Assembly (NCBI RefSeq): GCF_038039535.1
Contig: NZ_JBBPHP010000035.1
Span: forward strand, 1 to 64,000
Reading direction: 5' to 3'
Origin: Catalinimonas sp038039535
GTDB taxonomy: Bacteria; Bacteroidota; Bacteroidia; Cytophagales; Cyclobacteriaceae
DNA length: 64,000 nt
The translations under genes and the position numbers were made by a program. The notes beneath the pieces are model-generated. The model saw only the letters and a program-made list of their open reading frames with translations. It was not told where the DNA came from and did no database searches. The stretch's first letter is position 1. The number at the start of each line of letters is the position of its first letter. Below are positions 52,710-61,796 of this stretch, piece by piece.

Positions 52710-53354
52710 CTATTCAATACTGATGCCTATCTTATCCTGGGTGTCATATTTCTGGGGCTTGCCTAGCGAAACCATCCAACGATCATAAGAAGCCTTTGCC
52801 AGCCATTGCACCTGGTACACATCCTTAAGAGACTCAGCAGATGCAGCCTGGCTGGCTAGTTCGTAGGCAATCTCATAATCCTTACTTTCCTCACCATGAT
52901 GGAAGACAAAAGCAGCATGAAATTTATCCATTGGCTCCTCAATCTGTCTGTTTGTATACAATTCTTTTACCTGTCTCAGCCTTAGGCTATCTCTATTGGC
53001 CAACTTTTCTCTGAACAGCCCGAGGTAGGCCTTCAGATTTTTCCTATCTCCCTGATCGGTTTGATAGGCATAGGACAAGTTCTCACTTACATCATCGGTA
53101 TTGATGACGGCAGGGACCATCGGACGAAAAAGACCTATAACGATTCCGGCAATACAAATCACTATGATCTGAAGCGGTAATTTTAGCCATAAGGAGTTCA
53201 AGCTACCACTCAGTAGTTTTATTATCCCAGCAATAATCAATACCACTAAGCTTAAGGCGATGCACAGCACAAGTAGAAAGCTGAACAGGCTATAATGGTA
53301 TGCCAGTAAGCTGATAGCGATCAAAAAGAGTAATGGGAAAAGGTATTTTTTCAT
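52710..53354 (-). CDS. membrane protein with a DUF6624-like domain
   Basis: A 214-residue protein with three membrane segments in the first 85 residues, then a soluble helical domain (about 95-205). The stretch FHAAFVFHHGEESKDYEIAY and WLAKASYDRWMVSLGKPQKY resembles the DUF6624 group (compare W-L-A-x-A-x-D-R and G-K-P-Q-x-Y/F-x-T-Q). Known relatives lack a defined function. The gene has one of the better promoter matches in this window upstream. Confidence 0.62.
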   Translation of the reverse strand: MKKYLFPLLFLIAISLLAYHYSLFSFLLVLCIALSLVVLIIAGIIKLLSGSLNSLWLKLPLQIIVICIAGIVIGLFRPMVPAVINTDDVSENLSYAYQTDQGDRKNLKAYLGLFREKLANRDSLRLRQVKELYTNRQIEEPMDKFHAAFVFHHGEESKDYEIAYELASQAASAESLKDVYQVQWLAKASYDRWMVSLGKPQKYDTQDKIGISIE

Positions 53355-53452
53355 AGCAAAAAAATGTTAGGCGTTTCAGCTATACCCATAAAAAAGTATC
53401 CGATAGCTTAGCCTGATAGCATGATCAAAGAATTAAACAAAAGAGAAGGTGG

Positions 53453-53483
53453 CAAATGTAAAAAGCTACAAATGATTTACCAA
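53453..53483 (-). promoter_or_regulatory. promoter of the DUF6624-like gene
   Basis: On the minus strand TTG (53483-53481), 20 bases, TACATTTG (53460-53453) fits the Bacteroidota consensus, and predicts a leader of about 90 bases before the start at 53354. Confidence 0.6.
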
Positions 53484-53526
53484 TAATGTTTGCTTTAACT
53501 TAGGACGAAGTAGCTGACAATACTGC

Positions 53527-53898
53527 TTACACGTGCTGGTCAATCAGAATGGCATTGCCGTCGGGATCAAAGAAGGTGATACTTGCTGGGCCGGATGAGT
53601 TTTCATCTGCCTCACGTTCCAGCTTCACCCCTTCTGCCTTCAGGGCTTTCTGAATCTCTCTTACATCATCATAGTCTTCCAGCTTAGCGGCATTTTGGTC
53701 CCAGCCCGGATTGAAAGTGAGTATGTTTTGCTCAAACATCCCCTGAAAGAGTCCGATGAGCGTGTCTTCATTCTTCATGATGAGGTAGTGCTTCTCTTCA
53801 TCACCGGCAAAAACTTTGAAGCCGAGCTTTTCATAAAAAGTCCTGGAAGCTTTGATATCCCTGACACTCAGGCTTACAGAAAAAGCGCCTAATTTCAT
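53527..53898 (-). CDS. VOC-fold (glyoxalase-like) protein
   Basis: A small metal-dependent oxygen-chelate fold protein of 123 residues (from MKLGAFSVSLSVRDI). The two paired beta-alpha-beta modules are visible: SVRDIKASRTFYEKLGFKVF and ITFFDPDGNAILIDQHV. The open frame extends to 53931, but homologous N-termini start at MKLGAFS, so 53898 is preferred. Substrate unknown; relatives include glyoxalases, dioxygenases and antibiotic-binding proteins. Confidence 0.85.
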   Translation of the reverse strand: MKLGAFSVSLSVRDIKASRTFYEKLGFKVFAGDEEKHYLIMKNEDTLIGLFQGMFEQNILTFNPGWDQNAAKLEDYDDVREIQKALKAEGVKLEREADENSSGPASITFFDPDGNAILIDQHV

Positions 53899-54012
53899 AG
53901 TGATGCTGCTTTGAGGGTTATATTGAGGCACGGGCTGATATAAGCCGATGATGCCTGATTCACAAGATAAGCGAATATCAATTGAATATCCACAGTACGG
54001 AGTAATTTCCGA

Positions 54013-55311
54013 TTATTGAGTAAACTGCTTTCCCCCTATCCAGACTGAAGCGATACTGCTCAGGTGCCTGATATCTTCCAAAGGATCTTGTTCCAGCACT
54101 ACAAAGTCAGCCCAGTTTCCAGCTTCCAGCGTCCCTACATCCTCTAAGCCCAGACATTGGGCAGGATTCCTTGTCGCTGACAGCAGTATTTCCATGGGCT
54201 GCATACCCGCCTCGGCCATCATTTGCATTTCCATATGCTCAAAATAACCCTGGAAACGGGTAGGCACACCACTATCCGTACCCATAGCAATGGTCACTCC
54301 ACTGTCTGAGAGGATTTTTAGATTTCTCAAAGCCATTTGCAGCGCCTCTTTGTAGGTTTCATTATTGGGATTTTCGCTTACCCGCTGCTGCCTTTCCGGG
54401 TCTTTCAGCTCAGCTATTTCCGTGCTGTCTACTCCCTGTAGAAAGAAAGGGTCAGTGAAAAACGCCGGTTCATCCTCATACACAAAAGTGGAAAGGTCAC
54501 GGGTAAGTGTTGGACAATAACATACTTCTTCGTCTTTCAGTAGGCTGATCAACGCAGAATCCACTTCCTGATCGCGCACACTATGGGCCAGGAAGTCAGC
54601 ACCTGAGCGTAGCAGATTTTTGGCATCTTCCAGATAGTACATATGTGCTGCCAGCATAAGGTTATAGTCATGAGAGCGGTTGATCACCGTCTGGTACACA
54701 TCCTCTGACATTTTTTCGCTACTGCCCAGGTTATCGTCTACCCTGATTTTGATGAAGTCAACGCCCATCTTCACATTATTATCTACCATGCTGATGGCTT
54801 CCTGAGGAGTATCTCCGCTAACCACCGCACCGGCAATATACAGACGCGCTCTATCTGGTGAGCGTGTCGTGTCTACCTCATCTCTTAACGATACCGCTGC
54901 CTGACGATCCTCTCCCAGGCTCACTACCATTGTTATTCCGTATCCTGCATAAAGTTTCAACTGGTTTATGATATTATCCTGTGAATAATCCTCGGCCTGC
55001 ATACTCCCTTCATAGCCTACATGCGCATGACTATTGATGAGACCGGGTATTATTGTTTTTCCGCTCAGGTCTATCACTTCGGCATGATCAGGAATCTCAA
55101 CTTCGTTTTGATTACCGATTGCTTCAATCCGGCCTTCACTAATCAATAAAACACCATCCGGAACAGGACTACCTCCTCGCCCATCTATAAGTTTGGCACC
55201 CACAAAGGCAGTATAAACCTTTTGGCTTTGTTCTGCGGTATTGCTGCAGGCACCACAGATAGTCATATAAATAAACATTGTGAAAAGAAGAAGATAATGG
55301 TTGGAGGTCAT
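54013..55311 (-). CDS. amidohydrolase, predicted lipoprotein
   Basis: A 432-residue metal-dependent hydrolase of the imidazolonepropionase-like amidohydrolase group. The signal ends in an approximate lipobox ICGAC (Cys22). Metal ligands are the HAH pair (His95, His97 in INSHAHVG), a His in FLAHSVRDQ and the Asp in MGTDSGVPTRF; the flanking composite beta domain opens with FVGAKLIDGRG. Members deacetylate or cleave cyclic amides; the substrate is unknown. Envelope location is inferred from the signal. Confidence 0.86.
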   Translation of the reverse strand: MTSNHYLLLFTMFIYMTICGACSNTAEQSQKVYTAFVGAKLIDGRGGSPVPDGVLLISEGRIEAIGNQNEVEIPDHAEVIDLSGKTIIPGLINSHAHVGYEGSMQAEDYSQDNIINQLKLYAGYGITMVVSLGEDRQAAVSLRDEVDTTRSPDRARLYIAGAVVSGDTPQEAISMVDNNVKMGVDFIKIRVDDNLGSSEKMSEDVYQTVINRSHDYNLMLAAHMYYLEDAKNLLRSGADFLAHSVRDQEVDSALISLLKDEEVCYCPTLTRDLSTFVYEDEPAFFTDPFFLQGVDSTEIAELKDPERQQRVSENPNNETYKEALQMALRNLKILSDSGVTIAMGTDSGVPTRFQGYFEHMEMQMMAEAGMQPMEILLSATRNPAQCLGLEDVGTLEAGNWADFVVLEQDPLEDIRHLSSIASVWIGGKQFTQ

Positions 55312-55447
55312 ACAAATGATGTTAAGGTTAAGTAGGAAGTTAATTTAATAAATGTAAGCACATATACAAGCTGTGATTAACTCACTTATCTTATCATTAC
55401 ACTATTAGATTTTCATAAATAAATCAGCCGGAAGAGCACCACTCATA

Positions 55448-56044
55448 TCAAGTTTTTTTATATCTATCATTCAGCCCCTTGCTTTCTCGTATCATAGCAC
55501 TGATCTTTTCCCACCTTTTAAGTTTAGTATCTTCTCGTTTAGCCTGACTGATGTACGCTGCATATTCTCTCCGCTTGGCAGGACTAAGATCATGAAAAGC
55601 TCTATCCAATACCTTATCTTCTTCAAGAGCATTTTTCATGATTTGTGGAAGAGCTACTGCTTTTGGTTTGCTCATCTTCACCTGAATACCAGCTTTCTGA
55701 TGTGCTATTGCTTCCCGAACATACTCATTGATTATGTCAGGCTCAAGCTCGTTGACTGAAATAAAACGCCACTGCCGAAGTGCTTGGGTTTTCCCTTCCT
55801 GCGCATTAATCAATACATGATGTTCATCGGCCAGTAAGGCTCCCTGATAAAACCACAACCCTGCGTAATCTTTAAAGGCGGCCATACCCACCACATTTTT
55901 ACCCTCCAGCGTGTAGACAGGTATCCCCCACTTTACAGTTTCTTGTAGCTCACTAGCTAGTAATAAGGCTCTCAGTTTCTCAAGGATTGCACTTTTATCT
56001 GCATGGCGATTGATATAGTTGTCTACTTTTTCCCTGGTTTCCAT
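55448..56044 (-). CDS. YdeI/OmpD-associated protein with DUF1801 domain
   Basis: A 198-residue cytoplasmic protein: an N-terminal DUF1801 domain (about 15-105; ETVKWGIPVYTLEGKNVVGM is diagnostic) and a C-terminal YdeI-type helical segment (about 135-190; LSPAKRREYAAYISQAKR). Linked in some bacteria to resistance against bacteriocins or oxidative stress, but the mechanism is unknown. Single gene. Confidence 0.86.
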   Translation of the reverse strand: METREKVDNYINRHADKSAILEKLRALLLASELQETVKWGIPVYTLEGKNVVGMAAFKDYAGLWFYQGALLADEHHVLINAQEGKTQALRQWRFISVNELEPDIINEYVREAIAHQKAGIQVKMSKPKAVALPQIMKNALEEDKVLDRAFHDLSPAKRREYAAYISQAKREDTKLKRWEKISAMIRESKGLNDRYKKT

Positions 56045-56268
56045 AGTCAGGTAGATTCAATGGTTAGTTTTACTACATATAATCTACAGAAAATATAAAA
56101 GACTAAAGGATAAAATGTCTATTAGACATAAAATCTTTAGGTGTCAATTGTATCCAAGCCTAAATAAGATATGGGCCATCAGTGCTTATTTACTCTCATT
56201 GTTATTCTGTAAATATTCTTAAAAACATACAAATTATAATAAAAGTTATATATATGATTAGAATAGTT

Positions 56269-56276
56269 ATACTTTT
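56269..56276 (+). promoter_or_regulatory. probable -7 box of the LamG lipoprotein gene
   Basis: TACTTTTG, an exact TAnnTTTG match, lies 25 bases before the ATG. The -33 position holds only TTAT, so the upstream element is weak. The surrounding 250 bases are AT-rich. Confidence 0.5.
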
Positions 56277-56301
56277 GTGAGTATTAACAACCCAAATTCT
56301 T

Positions 56302-58359
56302 ATGAACAACAAAAGTTTATGGATGAGTATATACTCACTAGCAGTAACTTGTCTTCTATTAACTTCTTGCGAAGAAGAACTCTTTCCCGAAGAAGACACT
56401 GATCCTGTTGTGGAAGCTCCTTTAGAAGAGGAGGAAGATATCGAAAAAGAAGAAGAGGAAGAACCAACTGGTATTCTTGACAGCACAATGATTGCTTACT
56501 ACCCGCTGGATGGTGACACTGAAGATTATAGCGGCTATGATAATCATGCCAGCAGTAAAGGTGGCCAGTTTGCCAAAGGGATCACAAATAGTGAGCAGTC
56601 TGCTTACCATATTACGACAAAAGGAGACGCACTGGACATTCCTGATTTTGATCATGAGCAAATTTCGGTTTCACTCTGGTATTACTATGAAGGTAGCGGT
56701 AGCTTCTGGAACACTCTGCTATACGGAAAAAACAGTCACCACCACCTTATTGTAAGCCATGTCAATGGCTCTGGTGCCAGTGGCGAAATAGGCACGTACA
56801 ATCCTGGCTTTGATGGTGCCGGCTATGTGCTGGAAGAGCAAAAATGGCATCATTTGGTATTGACTAAGGATAATAAGCAGAGCAAAATTTACCTTAACGG
56901 TGTGCTGGTATATGATACTTTGAGCTTCAGTAATGCTACATATCCCCTAAGTATCATCGGAAACTTTGATGCACAAAACGGAACGCAGGGTTCATTGGGT
57001 AAACTGGATGAGATCAAGATTTACAATAAAGTACTTGGCCAGAGTGAAGTAGAAGATTTAAATATGGGAATTACCCTGGACCCACCAGTAGAAGTTGATC
57101 CGGTTGAAGAAGGTCCAGCAGGTCTGATAGCACATTTTGCTTTAGATGGCAATACGCTGGATGACAGTGGGTTTGGAAATGATGCTATTGCAATTGGCGG
57201 TGAATATGCAAAAGACAGATTCGGTAACAACAATTCCGCCTTCCGTATCACCTCAAAAAGTGATGCACTGGATGTAATAGATTTTAATCAGGAAAACATC
57301 TCCGTGTCAATGTGGTACTATTATGAAGGTACTGGAAGCTTCTGGAATACTTTACTATATGGTAATAGCAGCAAACACCATTTGATTGTAAGCCATGCCA
57401 ATGGTGGAGGTGATGCCGGTGAGCTAGGCACTTACAGCAGCGGATTTTCAGGCAGTGATAAAGTATTGGAAACTTACAAATGGTATCATCTGGTAATTAC
57501 CAAAGAAGGAAGTCAGACCAAGCTTTACGTAGACAAACAACTTGTATACTCAGCGCAGGAGTTTAGCAATACTGATTATCCATTGACAATTATCGGAAAT
57601 TTTACTGCTCAAAACGGTACGCAAGGTGCATTAGGACGCTTGGATGATATCCATATCTATGATGAGATCATTAGCGAAGAAAAAATTGTAGAACTCTATG
57701 GTGAACCCTTTGTACAGGAAGAACCACCTGTTGAAGAAGAGGAAGAAGATCCTAAAAATCCTGATAACAGTAATCTACTGGCATATTATGCTTTAGATAA
57801 TGACACTCAGGATCATAGTGGATCGGAAAGGCATGCAGTAGCGACAGGAGGGAGTTTTGGAGCCGACAGAAATGGTAATGCAAACAGTGCCTTTATCATT
57901 TCTGATAAAAACGATGCTTTAGATATTGCTGATATTAATAATACTCAGATTTCTGTATCTATGTGGTATTATTACGAAGGTACAGGAAGCTTCTGGAATA
58001 CTTTACTGTATGGGCATTCCAGCAAACACCACCTAATCATTAGTCATGCCAACGGTAGTGGAGAAGCCGGTGAGTTAGGAACATATGGAGGATTTAAAGG
58101 ATCGGACAAGATCTTGGAAGTGGGTAATTGGTACCATCTGGTCATTACTAAAGATGGGAATAACACCAAATTATATGTTGATAATGAGCTGGTATTATCT
58201 GTTCAGGACTTCAGTAATGCTGACTACCCATTGACCGTGATAGGTAACTATGCCGCTGGGGGAAATGGCACTCAGGGCTCTCTAGGTAAACTAGACGAAA
58301 TCAAAATTTATGGCAAAGTACTTAGCGTGGAAGAAGTTGCTTACCTCTACAATCACTAA
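56302..58359 (+). CDS. surface lipoprotein with three LamG-like domains
   Basis: A 685-residue protein predicted to bind polysaccharide or glycan at the cell surface. The signal peptide ends in lipobox LLTSC with Cys23 followed by EEEL, the acidic pattern of Bacteroidota lipoprotein export signals, and then an acidic stalk to about residue 55. Three Concanavalin-A/LamG-like domains of about 190-200 residues follow, each starting with (Y/F)xLDxxTxDxSG and containing YYYEGxGSFWNTLLYG and HHLIVSH/HHLIISH blocks (starts near DNA 56677, 57313, 57964), joined by acidic linkers. No enzyme motif is seen. Promoter box and terminator are close, so it is a single-gene unit. Confidence 0.86.
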   Translation: MNNKSLWMSIYSLAVTCLLLTSCEEELFPEEDTDPVVEAPLEEEEDIEKEEEEEPTGILDSTMIAYYPLDGDTEDYSGYDNHASSKGGQFAKGITNSEQSAYHITTKGDALDIPDFDHEQISVSLWYYYEGSGSFWNTLLYGKNSHHHLIVSHVNGSGASGEIGTYNPGFDGAGYVLEEQKWHHLVLTKDNKQSKIYLNGVLVYDTLSFSNATYPLSIIGNFDAQNGTQGSLGKLDEIKIYNKVLGQSEVEDLNMGITLDPPVEVDPVEEGPAGLIAHFALDGNTLDDSGFGNDAIAIGGEYAKDRFGNNNSAFRITSKSDALDVIDFNQENISVSMWYYYEGTGSFWNTLLYGNSSKHHLIVSHANGGGDAGELGTYSSGFSGSDKVLETYKWYHLVITKEGSQTKLYVDKQLVYSAQEFSNTDYPLTIIGNFTAQNGTQGALGRLDDIHIYDEIISEEKIVELYGEPFVQEEPPVEEEEEDPKNPDNSNLLAYYALDNDTQDHSGSERHAVATGGSFGADRNGNANSAFIISDKNDALDIADINNTQISVSMWYYYEGTGSFWNTLLYGHSSKHHLIISHANGSGEAGELGTYGGFKGSDKILEVGNWYHLVITKDGNNTKLYVDNELVLSVQDFSNADYPLTVIGNYAAGGNGTQGSLGKLDEIKIYGKVLSVEEVAYLYNH

Positions 58360-58380
58360 TCTTATCTCGCTATAAACTGT

Positions 58381-58413
58381 AGTGCGTGGGATACTATCTC
58401 ACGCACTTTTTTT
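58381..58413 (+). terminator. terminator of the LamG lipoprotein gene
   Basis: AGTGCGTGGGA (58381-58391) pairs with TCTCACGCACT (58397-58407), loop TACTA, followed by a run of T to 58413. Convergent with proC. Confidence 0.85.
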
Positions 58414-58415
58414 GT

Positions 58416-59228
58416 CTAAGATACCTGCTTTTTAATATTCGCAATCTTTTTATGAGAGGCTACGATTCCTTTAATGAGAGCAGAACTCAAACCATTATGC
58501 TCCATTTCATTCAGTCCGGCAATGGTACAACCCCGAGGTGTGGTCACCCGGTCGATCTCAGATTCAGGATGGCGACCACTTTCAATAAGTAAAGAAGCAG
58601 CCCCGCGACAGGTCTGCATGGCAATAGCCTGGGCTTCATCAGCATCAAAACCCATTTCAATGCCTCCCTGCGCAGCAGCACGGATAAAGCGTAGCGCAAA
58701 AGCAATCCCGCTGGCTCCCAGCACCGTAGCAGCAGCCATCAGTTCTTCTTCAATCACAAGGGTACGCCCCATGACGTTAAAAATAGACTGTACATTCTCC
58801 ATATGACCATCACTGGCCTTACGGGTAGCCATACAGGTCATAGACTCACGTATAGCAATGGCAGTATTGGGCATCGCACGGATGATGGGGAAGTTATCTC
58901 CTACTCTGGCTTCAATCTCTTCTATAGCCACTCCGGTAATGGTAGAAATCAGTACATGCTGTTTGGCGCTAAGCACTGATTTGATTTCATCTAGAAGATT
59001 ATGCAACTGCTTGGGCTGCACACAGAGAAAAATCAGCTCTGACTGAGTAACTGCTTTCACATTATCGGTAAGTACTTCTATGCCTTTCTGCTGTAATTCT
59101 TCCACCCCATGTATTTTACGTCGGGTAACGATCACATCACCTTTGGCATATTCACCGGTACTCACCAGTCCCAAGGCAATAGATTGGCCCAGGTTTCCGC
59201 CTCCGAGTATGGCTATTCTTTTACTCAT
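58416..59228 (-). CDS. proC: pyrroline-5-carboxylate reductase
   Basis: Last step of proline synthesis, cytoplasmic. The 270 residues show the Rossmann motif IAILGGGNLGQSIALGLV, the AMPNTAIAIRESMT block and the C-terminal active site SEIDRVTTPRGCTIAGLNEME. Length is normal. It lies close to, but not inside, the arginine operon: the small gene at 59376 on the other strand separates them. Proximity to arginine genes is known in other Bacteroidota. Confidence 0.94.
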   Translation of the reverse strand: MSKRIAILGGGNLGQSIALGLVSTGEYAKGDVIVTRRKIHGVEELQQKGIEVLTDNVKAVTQSELIFLCVQPKQLHNLLDEIKSVLSAKQHVLISTITGVAIEEIEARVGDNFPIIRAMPNTAIAIRESMTCMATRKASDGHMENVQSIFNVMGRTLVIEEELMAAATVLGASGIAFALRFIRAAAQGGIEMGFDADEAQAIAMQTCRGAASLLIESGRHPESEIDRVTTPRGCTIAGLNEMEHNGLSSALIKGIVASHKKIANIKKQVS

Positions 59229-59375
59229 AGTTTTTTGTTTAAGTATTGATTCAGAGCAAATGCTTTTAACAAACTTGCGATAACATTTCTCTAAACTAGT
59301 AGTTTGATTGATGAGATGCCTGATAATATCCAGGCTTATTTTTAGTTGGAAATTATTTTTTAAGCTTATAACACT

Positions 59376-59603
59376 ATGGAAGAAGAATTTTTCTGGGATC
59401 TAACCATTGTATCCGCCAGCATTGCAATCGTACTTGGAATCGTTTACCTGATCACTATTGTTTGGTCATATAATGATGCTAAAAAAAGAGGGGTCAACGG
59501 CGTAATCGTTGCCGCTCTCGTAGCTTTTTTAGCCTGGCCTCTCAGCTTTATTGGCTGGCTCATTTTACGCCCCTCCAAAAAAGAAGAGTATCAGCATCAT
59601 TAA
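59376..59603 (+). CDS. small two-helix membrane protein, unknown function
   Basis: Seventy-five residues with two membrane segments (about 8-28 and 42-63), a basic loop between (YNDAKKRGVNGV) and a charged tail. The pattern is like short PLDc_N or DUF-type inner-membrane proteins. Its stop overlaps the stop of argC on the opposite strand by three bases. Function unknown; transcription separate from the operon. Confidence 0.6.
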   Translation: MEEEFFWDLTIVSASIAIVLGIVYLITIVWSYNDAKKRGVNGVIVAALVAFLAWPLSFIGWLILRPSKKEEYQHH

Positions 59604-60571
59604 AAGAAACTGGCTTTTAGTTGTAAGCCGGTAGTTTCTTCCAGGCCAAACATCAGATTCATATTATGTACTGCCTGGCCAGAAGCTCCCTTCAACAGAT
59701 TGTCAATCATACTAATGACCAGTAAAGTATCCTCATGCTGTTGCAGGTAGATAATGCCTTTGTTGGTATTGACTACCTGCTTCAGATGAGGATTGCTTTC
59801 TGAAATATGAATAAATGGAGCATCAGCATAAAACGTTTGGTACAAGGTTTTTAAGGCCTCAAAAGGTTGCTCTATTTTAGTATAAAGAGAAGCATAAATT
59901 CCTCTGGTAAAATCACCCCGCATGGGCAAAAACATCAGCTTGGCATCAAAATCAGGTTGTAAACTATGCACACTTTGATTGATCTCATTTAGGTGCTGAT
60001 GTTCAAATGCTTTGTAGATAGAAATATTATTATTCCTCCAGCTAAAATGTGAGGTAGCAGAAGGCTTTTGTCCCGCACCTGTAGAGCCAGTAATTGCATT
60101 GATATGTACATCTTCTTTCAACCAGCCTGCATTTGCCAATGGTAGCAGCCCCAATTGCAGACAGGTAGCAAAACAACCGGGGTTAGCAATATGGTTGGCT
60201 TCACGTATCTTATGCTTGTTAAGTTCCGGTAAACCATATACAAAATCATTCCCCTCAGCAAATAACCTGAAGTCCTGGCTTAGGTCAACTACTTTAACGG
60301 AATCTTGGACATTATTTTCACTCCAGAATACCTTAGCTTCTCCATGGCCTACACAGAGAAAGAGGACATCAATATTGTAGGATAACTCATCTGTAAAAGT
60401 AAGATCAAGGTCACCCAGCAAATCAGTATGTACTTCATGAATAGGGTTTCCAGTATTACTTTTACTATGGACGAATGCAACTTCTACATTGGGATGATGG
60501 ATAAGTAAGCGAAGCAATTCTCCTGCAGTATAGCCTGCACCACCTACTACTCCTGCTCTAATTTTCTTCAT
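59600..60571 (-). CDS. argC: N-acetyl- (or N-succinyl-) glutamyl-phosphate reductase
   Basis: NADPH-dependent reductase of arginine synthesis. The 323 residues have GVVGGAGYTAGELLRLL at the N-terminus and the active Cys133 in NPGCFATCLQLG. Some Bacteroidota use N-succinyl rather than N-acetyl intermediates; this sequence cannot decide. It overlaps argG by 14 bases, so they are translated together, and is the last gene of the operon. Confidence 0.93.
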   Translation of the reverse strand: MKKIRAGVVGGAGYTAGELLRLLIHHPNVEVAFVHSKSNTGNPIHEVHTDLLGDLDLTFTDELSYNIDVLFLCVGHGEAKVFWSENNVQDSVKVVDLSQDFRLFAEGNDFVYGLPELNKHKIREANHIANPGCFATCLQLGLLPLANAGWLKEDVHINAITGSTGAGQKPSATSHFSWRNNNISIYKAFEHQHLNEINQSVHSLQPDFDAKLMFLPMRGDFTRGIYASLYTKIEQPFEALKTLYQTFYADAPFIHISESNPHLKQVVNTNKGIIYLQQHEDTLLVISMIDNLLKGASGQAVHNMNLMFGLEETTGLQLKASFF

Positions 60572-61781
60572 GCTTGTAAGCGTGATAGATTTTGTTCTGA
60601 TTAGATAAAATTTTGGTAAAGCCCTTTACATCTTCACCAGACCAGGCCAGGTTCATCTCACCATACTGACCATATTTGGAGGCCATAAGATCATATTCGG
60701 ATTCTATACCAATCAACTCAAAACGATAAGGCAGAAGCTTAACTTCTACTGTACCGGTAACCCTCTTTTGAGAGTGCTCCATAAAAGATTCCATATCGCG
60801 CATCACAGGGTCCAGGTACTGCCCTTCGTGAAGCATCATGCCATACCAATTGGCGAGTTGCTCTTTCCAATACTGTTGCCATTTCGCCAGTGTATGCTTC
60901 TCCAATAGATGGTGCGCCTTGATGATGATCAGCGGGGCAGCTGCTTCAAATCCTACCCGGCCCTTGATACCTATAATGGTATCCCCTACATGGATATCGC
61001 GTCCGATAGCATAAGGTGCAGCCAGTTCCTGAAGTTTGAGTATCGCTTCAACAGGATTACTAAAGTATTGTGAATCAATACCTTTAAGCTCTCCCTCTTC
61101 AAATTTTAGTATAACTGATTTAGGCGCTTTTTCCTGAAGTTGGCTAGGGTAAGCTTCTTCTGGTAGTGACTTGTTGGAAGTCAAAGTTTCCTGACCACCT
61201 ACACTGGTACCCCATAAACCTTTGTTGATGGAGTATTTGGCCTTTTCCCAGTTAACATCCACTCCTTTGGCCTGTAAATAAGCTACTTCTTCCTGGCGGG
61301 AAAGCCGCTGATCACGTATTGGAGTAATGATTGAGATATCAGGGGCTAAAATACTGAATATCAAATCAAAGCGCACCTGATCATTGCCAGCTCCTGTACT
61401 TCCGTGGGCAATGTACTTGGCGCCAATGGCTTTGGCATGCTCTACGATTGCTATTGCCTGAAAAACTCTCTCTGCGGACACAGAGAGCGGATAGGTATTA
61501 TTCCTGAGCACATTACCGTATATGAGAAAACGAAGGCATTTCTGGTAAAAATTATCCGTTTCATCAATAGTAGAATGCTGCTTTACTTCCAGCATTTTGG
61601 CTTTCTGGGCAATTTCTTCCAGTTCTTCTTTAGAAAAACCACCAGTATTGACAATCACTGAGTGAACTTCGTAACCTTGTTCCGACAGATACTTGACACA
61701 ATAAGACGTATCAAGTCCACCACTGAAAGCAAGGACTAATTTTTTGTTATTTTCCTGATTTTCAGCCTTTTCTATAGCCAT
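60558..61781 (-). CDS. argG: argininosuccinate synthase
   Basis: Condenses citrulline and aspartate. The 407 residues carry the ATP loop AFSGGLDTSYCVKYL and the conserved blocks AHGSTGAGNDQVRFD, SINKGLWGTSVGGQETL. Second gene of the operon, 15 bases after the GNAT gene. Confidence 0.95.
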   Translation of the reverse strand: MAIEKAENQENNKKLVLAFSGGLDTSYCVKYLSEQGYEVHSVIVNTGGFSKEELEEIAQKAKMLEVKQHSTIDETDNFYQKCLRFLIYGNVLRNNTYPLSVSAERVFQAIAIVEHAKAIGAKYIAHGSTGAGNDQVRFDLIFSILAPDISIITPIRDQRLSRQEEVAYLQAKGVDVNWEKAKYSINKGLWGTSVGGQETLTSNKSLPEEAYPSQLQEKAPKSVILKFEEGELKGIDSQYFSNPVEAILKLQELAAPYAIGRDIHVGDTIIGIKGRVGFEAAAPLIIIKAHHLLEKHTLAKWQQYWKEQLANWYGMMLHEGQYLDPVMRDMESFMEHSQKRVTGTVEVKLLPYRFELIGIESEYDLMASKYGQYGEMNLAWSGEDVKGFTKILSNQNKIYHAYKHEEN

Positions 61782-61796
61782 TATTCATGTATAAGT

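Noticed and set aside
56677..58012. Long DNA repeats around the YYYEG blocks, considered as a mobile or CRISPR-like repeat
   Set aside because: They are in-frame copies of a protein domain with codon-level divergence, so a domain duplication explains them.
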